From Rhynchopus euleeides (lineage: Eukaryota; Euglenozoa; Diplonemea; Diplonemida; Diplonemidae), in assembly GCA_963210315.1 (NCBI GenBank), contig OY723297.1:1550001-1614000 (forward strand): a stretch of DNA of 64,000 bases. The letters run 5' to 3'. The notes under the pieces were generated by a model. That model was given only the letters and a program-made list of their open reading frames with translations, was not told where the DNA came from and searched no databases. The position numbers and the translations under genes were made by a program. Positions 21,340 through 30,285 of the stretch are shown here, piece by piece. Within the stretch, counting starts at the first letter, position 1. The number at the start of each line of letters is the position of its first letter.

Positions 21340-22488
21340 ATGCAGGTCACGGTGTGCTGCGCACAGACCGGCATCTCCTGCGTGGTTGACATATCCCCAT
21401 CGGACCGTATTGTTGACGTGCGGCATGCCATTGCCCAGGCTCTGGATGGACCTATCCCTGAGGGTGCACAGCACCGCGGAATCTCCTCTCTTCGCCTGAA
21501 GGGCTGCACAGAGTGCCTTCCTGACGACCCCGACACATGTGTGGCCGACACACCCCTGGGTGACGGCGACACCATCAACGCCACTCTCGCCACCACATGC
21601 GTGCCCCCTCGGTCTGCCTGCAGGGCAACAGCCGTCTGCTTCTCACCCTGCGGCACCCGGCTCGCCTGCTGCGAAGCGGACCCCGCCCTGTCTGCGTGGG
21701 ACACATCCGGCGCCTTGCTGTGGCGCATGCCCTCGCAACACCTGCTGGCGGAGGCCCGCTTCTCCCCAAGCGGGGCACGGCTGGGCGTTGCCTGCGGCAA
21801 CACCCTGGAGCTCCGCTGCGCGCTCACCGGGGAGCTGCACCACCGCCTCCAGGGGCATATGACGAGCGTGCGGGGTGTCGACTTCACCCCCTGTGAGCAG
21901 TTCGCCCTGTCGGGTTCGCATGACAGCAGCATCCGCGTCTGGGATGTGGCGGGGGGGTCGCCCGTCGCACGCCTGCAGCACCACCGGGACTGCGTCAACG
22001 CGGTGCGCATGGCGGGCGAGCTGCTGCTGTCGGCAGGCGACGACCACCTGATTGCCGTGTGGCGCCTGGGGGCGGAGGGCCAACCGGGAGGTGAGGTGCT
22101 CCGAACCCTGGAAGGTCACTACGGTGGTGTCCTCACGCTGGCTGTGTGTGAGGAGGGCGTGCTTCTGGTGAGCAGCGGTAGCGACAGGGAGGTGCGGGTG
22201 TGGCGCGTCGGCACCGGGGAATGCCTGCATGTCCTGCGTGGGGGGCACGTGCGTTCGGTGCATTGTGTCGGCTTGAGCGCTGCGTGCGGCTTCCTGGCCT
22301 CCCGAAGCATGTATGAGGATGCAGTGGTGTTCTGGGACCTTGCGACAGGCCAACCTTTGGTGAACGCATCTGCCCCGAGGCACTACGCAGGGTCCTTTGC
22401 CATCACCCCCTGCGGGGGGTGGCTTTATGAAGTTCTCCCCGAGTCGCTCAGCGTTGTGCCCATACAGCTGCAAGCAGCCCGGGGTTGA
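21340..22488 (+). CDS. Ubiquitin-like domain + WD40 repeat protein (382 aa)
   Basis: Residues 1-~85 have the beta-grasp pattern of a ubiquitin-like domain: a first strand MQVTVCCAQ, VDISPSDRIVDVRHAIAQAL as strand and helix, then LRLKGC and a final DTPLGDGDTINATL. The same arrangement starts two other genes in this window. Residues ~90-382 are WD40 repeats, with repeat ends IRVWDVA, IAVWRLG, VRVWRVG and VVFWDLA and the typical GH and SGSxD turns. Five to six blades are clear, and a seventh may be degenerate. I see no catalytic motif, so a scaffold role is most likely. No intron is needed. The ATG at 21340 begins the ubiquitin-like strand; the frame upstream is CT-rich leader. Confidence 0.85.
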   Translation: MQVTVCCAQTGISCVVDISPSDRIVDVRHAIAQALDGPIPEGAQHRGISSLRLKGCTECLPDDPDTCVADTPLGDGDTINATLATTCVPPRSACRATAVCFSPCGTRLACCEADPALSAWDTSGALLWRMPSQHLLAEARFSPSGARLGVACGNTLELRCALTGELHHRLQGHMTSVRGVDFTPCEQFALSGSHDSSIRVWDVAGGSPVARLQHHRDCVNAVRMAGELLLSAGDDHLIAVWRLGAEGQPGGEVLRTLEGHYGGVLTLAVCEEGVLLVSSGSDREVRVWRVGTGECLHVLRGGHVRSVHCVGLSAACGFLASRSMYEDAVVFWDLATGQPLVNASAPRHYAGSFAITPCGGWLYEVLPESLSVVPIQLQAARG

Positions 22489-22891
22489 CAGGGTCTCCCC
22501 TCCTGCAAAGAGTCCCTCTCTCCCCCGCAGAACCCTGAAACTTCCTGAAAAATGTTAGGAATACCGGCGGGAAGCCAGAGCCCTGTGTCTGCGTGGAGTG
22601 CAAATCTGAAGGGTTGAGAAGGGGGGTTCTTTTGTTTCGCTTCTGCGCAGCCGGCAAAAAAAAAAGATGGCGGGTATTTCCAACGGGTTTCGAACCGAAC
22701 GCCGAGGCTGTTCTGCAAGATCCCCAGGCCTCCCACCTCCCCCATCACCCCCCGGGGGGGTTGAAGGAGGGCAACCCCGCCCCATTTCTTTCTGTGCCAT
22801 GACCCTCGTTCGGCTTCACTCGACCCACTCCCCCCCCCACTCCCCTCTGTGTCTGACAGGGCGGGGGCGGGGAGCCACAATCATACATGCC
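22489..22891 (+). other. Intergenic with acceptor-like site
   Basis: No supported gene. A C-rich tract ending CTGTGTCTGACAG at 22859 sits 32 bases before the next start codon. Confidence 0.35.
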
Positions 22892-23659
22892 ATGCTCAGC
22901 TCCCCCTTCCCTGCCGAGGTGGGGCTTGTGGGTGTTGTGAGCAACTTCGTGAGCCTGGAGCAGGGCCGCCCCAACATCGACGAGGCAACACCTTTCGGCG
23001 ACGTGCCGCGCTTCTCCCTCCTGGTGTGCGGGGAGCTGCGTGGGGACGACGCGGAGCCGCGGCTGTTCGTCTGCGCGACAGACCTCCTCACGACTGCGCT
23101 GTGGGGATCCTTCGGCGAGGCGGAGCTGCAGCCGCAGCGGGACTCCCTGAAGTCGGAGGACTGGCGTGTCCTCTTCAGCCACATCAGCAACACGGTGCGG
23201 CGGCGCCCCCACCGCGTTGGTGTGGCGTGGCCTGCAAAGCATACATGCCCCTGCGTGGGGTGCCCTACCCTGCTCGACTCACTCGTCCAGAAGGGCAACC
23301 ACGTCGCCTTCGCGCATGATGGCGGCGGGGCGGTGCCGCATAAAGCCACGCACATCCTGCTGGACTGCGACGGCGTGTGCCTCAGGCTGGATGCCCCAGA
23401 GTCGCACCCCCAGCGCCGGCGCTCGCTGCTGCATCTGCGGCAGTTCCTCGCAGTGAATTCAGCGCCCGCAGGGCTGCCCTGTGGTGCGCCCGTGGGCAGC
23501 GGCGGGGATCCGGTGTCCCCCGGAGTGTCCCCCGGAGCGGCAGGGGGTGGACCCTTCCCTGCGGCGTTTCTCGAGTCCCTTGTGGGTGGCACCGCGTCAG
23601 GCGTTGCAGTGGCCTCGCAGAGCGGTCTGCCGGCAGTGGGGGATCCGATTGCGGTGTGA
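22892..23659 (+). CDS. Protein of unknown family (255 aa); weak XLF/XRCC4-head resemblance
   Basis: The first ~115 residues look folded: FSLLVCGELRGD, LFVCATDLLTTALWGSF, EDWRVLFSHISNTVRRR. Then come a short Cys segment (CPCVGCPTLLDSL) and HILLDCDGVCLRLDAP. From about residue 180 the sequence turns Gly/Pro/Ser-rich without features. The alternation of strands with a DL-x-x-x-x-W helix recalls the head domain of XRCC4/XLF-type proteins, one of which (PAXX-like) lies 3 kb downstream. But there is no coiled-coil stalk and no basic Ku-binding tail, so this is only a guess. I chose the ATG at 22892 because the frame upstream reads low-complexity residues across the acceptor-like site. Confidence 0.55.
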   Translation: MLSSPFPAEVGLVGVVSNFVSLEQGRPNIDEATPFGDVPRFSLLVCGELRGDDAEPRLFVCATDLLTTALWGSFGEAELQPQRDSLKSEDWRVLFSHISNTVRRRPHRVGVAWPAKHTCPCVGCPTLLDSLVQKGNHVAFAHDGGGAVPHKATHILLDCDGVCLRLDAPESHPQRRRSLLHLRQFLAVNSAPAGLPCGAPVGSGGDPVSPGVSPGAAGGGPFPAAFLESLVGGTASGVAVASQSGLPAVGDPIAV

Positions 23660-24433
23660 GGGTTGCGTATTGCGTAGCGAGGGTGCGGTGGGGGTGGGAG
23701 GGTGGTGCCTTTCCAGGCCCTCCCCACCTCCCATCCGGTGGGGGGGGGGGGGGGGGTAGGCCCCCAGATGTATGGGAAATTTTTGTAATAAAAATTTTTC
23801 CGACCCCAAACAAGGGTTATTGGCACCTAAGATGGGTGTACCCGCCTCAAAAATATGTCTGGGGACCCAATGAAACCGGTTTTTCACACTTAGTCGCCCA
23901 TTTTCGTCAGCTGATTGAGGGTGTGATATGAGGGTTCTATCCAACAAGGATATCAAGGCGGCACTTTCAAAGTCCTGCCAAGGACAGCGCCACGTGGGTG
24001 TGTGCTTCTGATATATGTTATGTCATCATGTGAACCCTCCCCAGCGTGTGCCAACATCCCTGACACGCTCACGAAAAGCATGACACGGAGAAAACAGGTG
24101 CCGAAACAACCTGCCGAGCACACGGGTGGTGCCACGTTGATCCACGCAGCGATCTCCCATGACAGGAAGCCTTGTCGCCACGGCAGAGTCGCCGCAGACT
24201 GTGGGAGAGGTGTCGCCAGTCACCTTGAGGTTGCAGTGTGTCATCAGGCTAAGACCCGTGCCCTCTTCACCTCCCCCGTTAGGTTGCTCCCATATCGTTG
24301 CCTGCTTTGGGGCCTGAAGGACATAGGGGTCCAGCAGGCACTTGAGCATCGCAAGGCATGAGTGGCTGTTTCAAACTCCTGGTGCAAGCACCCGTCATGG
24401 TCTGGGGAAGCCCTCCCAGGTAGTTTAACGTCT
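23660..24433. other. Intergenic, no feature recognised
   Basis: A G-run (23740-23757) and A/T-rich patches, unlike the GC-rich genes. I see no frame with domain character and no RNA gene. Confidence 0.35.
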
Positions 24434-25440
24434 TGCCCAGGACCCATTTTCGGTCCGAATTTTTGAAAAAACGGTAAAAAAAGGGGGGTTTGGCCATTTT
24501 GGGCAAAATCCCGATTTTCATGAAAAAATGACAAAATCGGGGCGACTAGACCCCATTTCGGGTGTTTTTCGGGTGAAAAACGTACCCTAGACATCCCTGG
24601 GGCACATTGTATACCATCCAGGGCCTCCAGGACCAGTAGAAGCACCTTAAAATGCATATTTTTACCCAAAAAAAGGACCCTGCAACCACCCTGCAAGCAT
24701 CCTGCAACCATGTTGGAGGCACCCTGCAACCCTATAACCACCCAGAAACCACTGGGTATGCCCTAAAATGGGGTGTATGGGCCTGTTGGAACAGGTTTTC
24801 TCCACCGAATTGCCCAAAATCGGTCCGATATTTTGAAAAAACTGTGAGAATGGGGGATTCGCCCGTGTGGGGGTAACAGCCCCAATTTTTATGAAAAAAT
24901 GTCGAAAGTAGGGCAACTAGACCCCATTTTGGGTGTTTTTTGGGTGAAAAACGTACCCTAGACATCCCTGGGGTACATTGTATACCATCCAGGGCCTCTA
25001 GGACCAGTAGAAGCACGTGAAAATGCGTATTTTTACCCAAAAAAAGGGAACCTGCAACGATGTTGCAGGGCCCTTTTTTGGGTAAAAATACGCATTTTCA
25101 CGTGCTTCTACTGGTCCTAGAGGCCCTGGATGGTATACAATGTACCCCAGGGATGCCTCGGGTACGTTTTTCACCCGAAAACCACCCGAAATGGGGTCTA
25201 GTTGCCCCAATTCTGACATTTTTTCATAAAATTGGGACTGTTACCCCACATGGGCGAATCCCCCATTTTTTATGAAAAAATGTCAGAATTGGGGCAACTA
25301 GACCCCATTTCGGGTGGTTTTCGGGTGAAAAACGTACCCGAGGCATCCCTGGGGTACATCATATACCATCCAGGGCCTCTAGGACCAGTAGAAGTGCGTT
25401 AAAATGCACATTTTTACCCAAAATTGACCCTGCAACGGGA
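24434..25440. repeat. Four-copy repeat block with direct and inverted units
   Basis: A unit of about 170-250 bases recurs at roughly 24434-24682 (+), 24808-25057 (+), 25065-25270 (inverted) and 25265-25440 (+). It is marked by the word CATCCCTGGGG, then TATACCATCCAGGGCCT and a GACCAGTAGAAG block. The inverted copy makes two large palindromes centred near 25061 and 25268. The spacers carry CCTGCAACC motifs. Base composition is more A/T-rich than the surrounding genes. Open frames inside simply translate the repeat. Confidence 0.85.
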
Positions 25441-25740
25441 TTCACCCCAGAATGGCTGAAAAAAGCCGAAAAATGGCCAAAGATGAGGGTTGGTGGGCCC
25501 AAAAGTGGGTAAAAACCCCCGGAAATTCATATCTGGGGTGGGTTTGGGGGTGGTTTTGCACTGTTGACCGCCGGACCTGAATATTCCAAAAAAAAATTAC
25601 AGTTTTTTGTATGGACATCTGGGGGCCTAGGGGGGGGGGTTGGACGTAAAATCGTATAGTTTAGGATCCGAATGCCTCGTCCCCCCCCCCCCCCCCTCCC
25701 CACCCCCCACTGACTACAAAAAGGACTAACATTGCGAGAA
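25441..25740. other. Spacer after the repeat block
   Basis: A/T-rich then C-run rich (25681-25698). Nothing recognised. Confidence 0.35.
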
Positions 25741-25790
25741 GGTGCTGGGAGATTTACTTTTCCATTCCCTCTCGACGATCAAACCCCCCC
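25741..25790 (+). repeat. 49-base dispersed repeat, copy 1
   Basis: Identical to 34663-34711 (begins GGTGCTGGGAGATTTAC, ends CGACGATCAAACCCCC). In both places it lies a few hundred bases upstream of a gene on the same strand. It may be a short mobile fragment, a structured RNA or a regulatory element. Confidence 0.8.
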
Positions 25791-26076
25791 CCCCCCCCCA
25801 CTCCCCACTCCCCACCCCTCACCTCTCCCGCACCGCCGCATCGCACCACCACACCTCCTCCACCAGGTCAGGGGGTGGGCAGTGTACACAACCGAGAGCA
25901 GCCTCTCTCCCCCTGCTCCCAACCACCCCGACAGCGTGCCGCTGGCCTTGCTGCCCCTCCCCCTCCGCTCCCCCCTCCCCCCCCCTCCGTTTCTGTACAT
26001 TTGGCATCCCTGCCCCCCTGCTCCACTCTCTCAGTAGCGCCCCACCCCCCTTCCACCCCCACCCCACTCCAACGAC

Positions 26077-27072
26077 ATGTCGAGCGACCACGAGTCATTC
26101 CGGGAAGCCTCCGCCGGGCAGGACAGCGTCTTCCACGAGCTCTCCGGTTCCTCCGGGACATCCGCCCTTCTCTGCTTCTACAGGCTGTCCGGTGAGGACA
26201 CATCCTCTTCCTCCGCCACCGCGCATGTCGCCTCCACACCGCTGCCCGCTGCCGCAACCGGGTCACCTTCAAAACGCGAAGGGGTCCTCTCCCCACAGGC
26301 GAGAGAGCCTCTGGCACACACCTCCGGCGAGGTGTCATGGCTGCTGTGCTATACCGACATGCACTCAGAGTATTACGAGGTGGAGCTGCGTTATGAAGCG
26401 CTCCGGGAGATCCGGGATGGGGACCCCACCATGAAGGGGACCGCGTGGCGTGATTTTTTCAGGTGGGTCGTGTCGTCCATCGAGGGGGGCCGTGCCGATG
26501 TGTCCTGGCTGGGGTCTCTGGACCCCAAGACGCAGCGGGATGGGGGGCGCGCCGAGCGGGTGGAGGTCCTCAGCATCGCACTCCCCGACAGCCAGGTCGT
26601 GTTGGAGCTGCGGTCAGAGCCTCTGAAGGACGGCGCCGCCTCGCCCGACCCGACGCAGCCTGCGGCGAAGGATAAGATCGCCTCCCTCGGCTTCGCAATC
26701 GCCGCGCGTCACTCAGCCCTCCAGAGGAATCTGAGGGCCGCCTCAGCCTCCGCCACCCGCCTCCGCGAATCCCTCGCCGAGCAACGGAGGATTACCGCAA
26801 CAACAGCCCTCCCTGATGCAGGGGGCCCGGGCTGTCTTTCTGCCGGCCTCACAGGCCCTACCTCAGGCGGATTCCACAGCATGGCGGTGTACAGCCAGAG
26901 TGGTGGTGGTGGTGGCGGTGCTGCCGGGGCGGGCCTGCTGGCAGGGTCTGCCGGAGCGGCCCTGGGTGCTGCCTCGGGGGCGGAGAGCAAGAAGCGTAAG
27001 ATACACTCTCTGGTGAATCCGACGGAGAAGACACGGAGGCCGCGTGGCACCAAACTTGGAGGTGCGTCGTGA
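26077..27072 (+). CDS. PAXX: PAXX-like non-homologous end-joining factor (331 aa)
   Basis: PAXX (XRCC4/XLF paralogue) binds Ku and steadies the end-joining complex at DNA double-strand breaks in the nucleus. The match rests on domain order. There is a beta-barrel head whose first strand is ALLCFYRLSGED. A ~40-residue low-complexity insert follows, then WLLCYTDMHSEYYEVEL (PAXX: strand then T-D with W/Y), VEVLSIALPDSQVVLELR and a start of stalk helix KIASLGFAIAARHSALQRNL. The C-terminus (residues 304-331) has a basic cluster SKKRKI and then HSLVNPTEKTRRPRG. This parallels the SLINP-x-x-K-x-K-K-P Ku-binding tail of vertebrate PAXX. The protein is longer than the human one (204 aa) owing to the head insert and a Ser/Gly-rich linker. 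The ATG at 26077 follows a C-rich tract with CTCAG at 26034. Confidence 0.65.
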   Translation: MSSDHESFREASAGQDSVFHELSGSSGTSALLCFYRLSGEDTSSSSATAHVASTPLPAAATGSPSKREGVLSPQAREPLAHTSGEVSWLLCYTDMHSEYYEVELRYEALREIRDGDPTMKGTAWRDFFRWVVSSIEGGRADVSWLGSLDPKTQRDGGRAERVEVLSIALPDSQVVLELRSEPLKDGAASPDPTQPAAKDKIASLGFAIAARHSALQRNLRAASASATRLRESLAEQRRITATTALPDAGGPGCLSAGLTGPTSGGFHSMAVYSQSGGGGGGAAGAGLLAGSAGAALGAASGAESKKRKIHSLVNPTEKTRRPRGTKLGGAS

Positions 27073-27813
27073 AAAGGACAGGGGAGGGGGGGGGAGGGGA
27101 GGGGTTGAAACCTCAGCGGCACTGCGAGTCGCAGGCGAGGGAGATGCAGAGAGGGCCTGGGCGCAGTGGGTCTGAGGGAGGAGGGGGGGGGAGAGAGAGA
27201 GAGAGAGAGAGACCAGCCCATATGCAGTTGCCGAGTGGCAATGAACGTGGGGTGTGTGTGGAGGGGTGGGGTGGGGTGGGGGATTTGCTCCGATGCTGGA
27301 AAAATGGCGCTGTGTTTCCGGGGGTGAGTTTCGCATCTTTCTTGTTGTGGGGAGGGGGGTGTCAGGCAAGTTCTGGAAAAGGACATTCCGCCGCGGCAGT
27401 GAATACCCTCTGCACAGAGACCTTGCTGACAATGCGTGGATGTTGGTGCCCTTCACCCATTTCGGAATCGACGTGCATGTGCGGGAGGGGAGGACGTGTG
27501 TCCTGCGAGCCCGGGCGGTGTTGTACCCCCGCCGGGGTCACGCGGGGTCGGTCGGGGTTGTGCAGTCGGAAGGGGCGGGGTGAGGTCTAGCCTGTGTGTC
27601 TTGGCTCTCGCTGTGGCTGCCCCGATTTCCTGCAAGTCGTGAGTGGTGCAGCCCCATTCATATCCTCCCAGCCCAGAGTTGTGTTGCTGCGTCGTGTGTC
27701 TGCGGTGTGTTGGTGTGCCGTGTGTTGCCCACGTGTGTCGGTTGTTGGAGGGGTCACATCACCCGCCCACACACAGATCCTTTATCACAACTTGACTTTC
27801 ATCAGAAGACATA
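27073..27813 (+). other. Intergenic with GA microsatellite and acceptor-like site
   Basis: It includes a short (GA)n tract (27191-27212) and G-runs. CACCCGCCCACACACAG ends at 27777, 36 bases before the tyrosinase ATG, and looks like a splice acceptor. No gene is seen. Confidence 0.4.
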
Positions 27814-30285
27814 ATGATGCGCAGCGCCGTGGCTGTGCTGTGCCTGGGGCTTGCAGCCCAGGCACAGTTTGCGTTCCCGGACCAGTGCGAGACACAGACC
27901 ACCATCAACGTCACGACGGTGGGGCCGTCCGGGCTGGTGGACTACCCTGAGGGTCTGCGTGCTTACCCCGCGAACGCGCGGGTGTGCTGGTACCTCGAGT
28001 GCCCGGCTGAGGAGGGGCCGTTCCTGCGCATCAAGTTCACGCGCATGGACACGGAGGGCGGGTACGACACGGTGCAGCTGTACCGTGTGGGTGGCGCTGG
28101 GTTCTCGCTCGCCACCGAGCTGTCGGGCGGGGATCTCACACAGGACATTGTGTTCGAGGCAGACTCGGCGCTGGTGCTGTTCTCGTCGGACCAGGTGGTG
28201 CAGTTCTCCGGGTTCGCCTACGAGTGGGAGTGCTCCAACGTGCAGCCCACGGCGGCACCGACACCCGTGCCGACACCGGAGCCGACGCTGGCGCCCACGC
28301 CCGTTCCGACGCCTGTCCCTGCGCCGACGCAGGAGCGCGTGTGCGTGGAGGTGTCTGTCTCACGCTACGACGATGACGCGGAGCAGGCGCGGGGGCGCAT
28401 GAACTACGACTCAAAGCGGCTGGACCTGGGGAGGCACCGCCGCGTCGGGCAGACCGTGGGGATGCGCTTCCAGGGGCTGGGCGTGCCGCAGGGTGCTGAG
28501 ATTGTGGATGCGCGTGTGACGTTCGTGGGGTCCCGCAGCTCTCGCCGGAGGGAGGCAGTGCTCGACGTGGCGTTCGAGGCGGCGAACAACTCGGTGCGTC
28601 TGGGGCTGCTGGACCTGGAATCGCGTGTGCGCACCTCTGGGATGGAGTGGCGCATCAACCAGCGCTGGCGTAAGGGGGCGCAGTACGTCACGCCGGACCT
28701 GTCGGCACAGCTGCAGGAGGTGGTCAACAAGAAGGGGTTCGAGGCGGGGAACGCCGTGACGGTGCTGATCAGCAAGGGGGAGGGCCACAGGGCTAACCGC
28801 TATGCGCGTTCCGCAGACAAGGGCTCCCCTCCGGTGCTGCGCGTGTGCTACCTGGGCGAGATGGGCACCCCCGCACCCGGGCCGGCACCGGGGACGGGCA
28901 ACGCAGCACACTGCGGGCCGCGTGTGCGCCGTGCGTACTCTACCCTGACGTGCGCGGAGCGCCAGTTCTATGCCGATGCCGTCAACACGCTGATGACGAC
29001 CGACTCAGACACATACTGGAAGCTGGTGGAGACACACGTGGCGCAGGAGAGTTACGCGCACGGGACGTCCGCCTTCCTGCCGTGGCACAGGCAGTTCGTG
29101 CTGCAGTACGAGAACCTGCTGCGTGCCCAGCCTGGGTTCGAGTGTGTGACGGTGCCGTACTGGGACTGGGAGCGCGACGCGCAGAACGAGTTCCTGGCGT
29201 CCCCGATGAAGGGGAGCACGTTCGGGTCGTTCGAGAACCACGCCGTGTGGACGCAGCAGTGCATCAACTCTGGGATTGCGGCTGGGTGGCGGAAGCGCAA
29301 CGGGGAATGCATCACCAGGCGCCGTCTGACGGACAACCAGTTCACAGGGGAGGCGGCCCTGACGGCACTCGTCGCCAACTGGGCGGACTGGTCGGGCTTC
29401 TCCGGGCGTCTGGAGGGTGCGCCTCACGCAGCCCCGCACAACTACGTGTCGGGTGAGATGTCGTCGATGGAGTCTCCGTACGACCCGGTCTTCTTCATCC
29501 ACCACGCGAACGTGGACCGCCTGTGGGCGCTGTGGCAGGACTACCACGGGTACGACAAGGTGCCGAAGGAGAACCTGACCAGCCTGCACTACAGCCCGCG
29601 GGGCAGGGGGTTCGGTATCGCCACCGACGAGGCAGTGGCTCTGGACGCACAGATGCCGTACGGGTCGAACGTGACTGGGTTTGACTTCCCCCTCCCCGCG
29701 CTGGCGACGCCTGTGACGCCGCGTGACATGTGGAACATCCGCGACATGCCCGACGGTGTGTCGTATGAGTACGGCCCCGACAACCTGGCGGAGCAGCTGG
29801 GCGACGTGCTGGAGGGGGAGTGGGACTGGGTGGTGCCTGCCAGCTCCGACAAGCGCACGTGCTGTGGGGACGCCACGACGGACCCCAACGAGCAGTGCGA
29901 CGACGGAAACTTCGTTGACAACGACGACTGCTCCAACCTCTGCCGCCTTGCGCGCACCACCACAAGCCGTGCTGGCAGCGTTGCGCAGGATGACGACGCT
30001 GACGACGAGGATGAGGACGAGGAGGTCAAGACAGGCTCGTACACGAAGCGGGTGCCGTTGTACGCAAACCGCAGGGTGCAGATGAAGTACGACCAGCTGC
30101 TCCAGAAGCGCTCTGCGGAGACGAAGAAGAACATGCTGACGGAGCTGGCCCTGTACGAGTGCTCGCTCCTCCAGTCGCGCGACGCCACCCTGCCCGAGTG
30201 GAAGGCGATGGTGCCGCTGCCCAAGGCATACTACGACCAGTGCAAGTTCTTCTCCCCCGAGGTCAGCGAGATCCCGCGCCTGTGA
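27814..30285 (+). CDS. Secreted CUB-domain tyrosinase (823 aa)
   Basis: Tyrosinases are type 3 copper oxidases that hydroxylate phenols and oxidise diphenols to quinones. A signal peptide (first ~18 residues) precedes a CUB-like domain (~25-140, with KFTRMDTEGGYDTVQLY), a Pro/Thr linker (~148-175) and a beta-sandwich-like domain (~178-350). The tyrosinase domain (~366-690) is complete. Copper A ligands are likely H408, H416 and H425 in the ETH...AHG...PWHR context. Copper B ligands are H538, H542 and one of the HH pair at 563-564 in FFIHHANVDRLW. A DUF4215-type Cys motif (QCDDGNFVDNDDCSNLC) and a Lys-rich C-terminal segment follow. It is predicted to be extracellular, since no transmembrane helix follows. 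It is likely used in surface or cyst-wall cross-linking or defence; substrate unknown. No intron is needed. Confidence 0.9.
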   Translation: MMRSAVAVLCLGLAAQAQFAFPDQCETQTTINVTTVGPSGLVDYPEGLRAYPANARVCWYLECPAEEGPFLRIKFTRMDTEGGYDTVQLYRVGGAGFSLATELSGGDLTQDIVFEADSALVLFSSDQVVQFSGFAYEWECSNVQPTAAPTPVPTPEPTLAPTPVPTPVPAPTQERVCVEVSVSRYDDDAEQARGRMNYDSKRLDLGRHRRVGQTVGMRFQGLGVPQGAEIVDARVTFVGSRSSRRREAVLDVAFEAANNSVRLGLLDLESRVRTSGMEWRINQRWRKGAQYVTPDLSAQLQEVVNKKGFEAGNAVTVLISKGEGHRANRYARSADKGSPPVLRVCYLGEMGTPAPGPAPGTGNAAHCGPRVRRAYSTLTCAERQFYADAVNTLMTTDSDTYWKLVETHVAQESYAHGTSAFLPWHRQFVLQYENLLRAQPGFECVTVPYWDWERDAQNEFLASPMKGSTFGSFENHAVWTQQCINSGIAAGWRKRNGECITRRRLTDNQFTGEAALTALVANWADWSGFSGRLEGAPHAAPHNYVSGEMSSMESPYDPVFFIHHANVDRLWALWQDYHGYDKVPKENLTSLHYSPRGRGFGIATDEAVALDAQMPYGSNVTGFDFPLPALATPVTPRDMWNIRDMPDGVSYEYGPDNLAEQLGDVLEGEWDWVVPASSDKRTCCGDATTDPNEQCDDGNFVDNDDCSNLCRLARTTTSRAGSVAQDDDADDEDEDEEVKTGSYTKRVPLYANRRVQMKYDQLLQKRSAETKKNMLTELALYECSLLQSRDATLPEWKAMVPLPKAYYDQCKFFSPEVSEIPRL

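Noticed and set aside
24434..25440. Possible CRISPR-like array
   Set aside because: Units are long, partly inverted and unevenly spaced, and the genome is eukaryotic.
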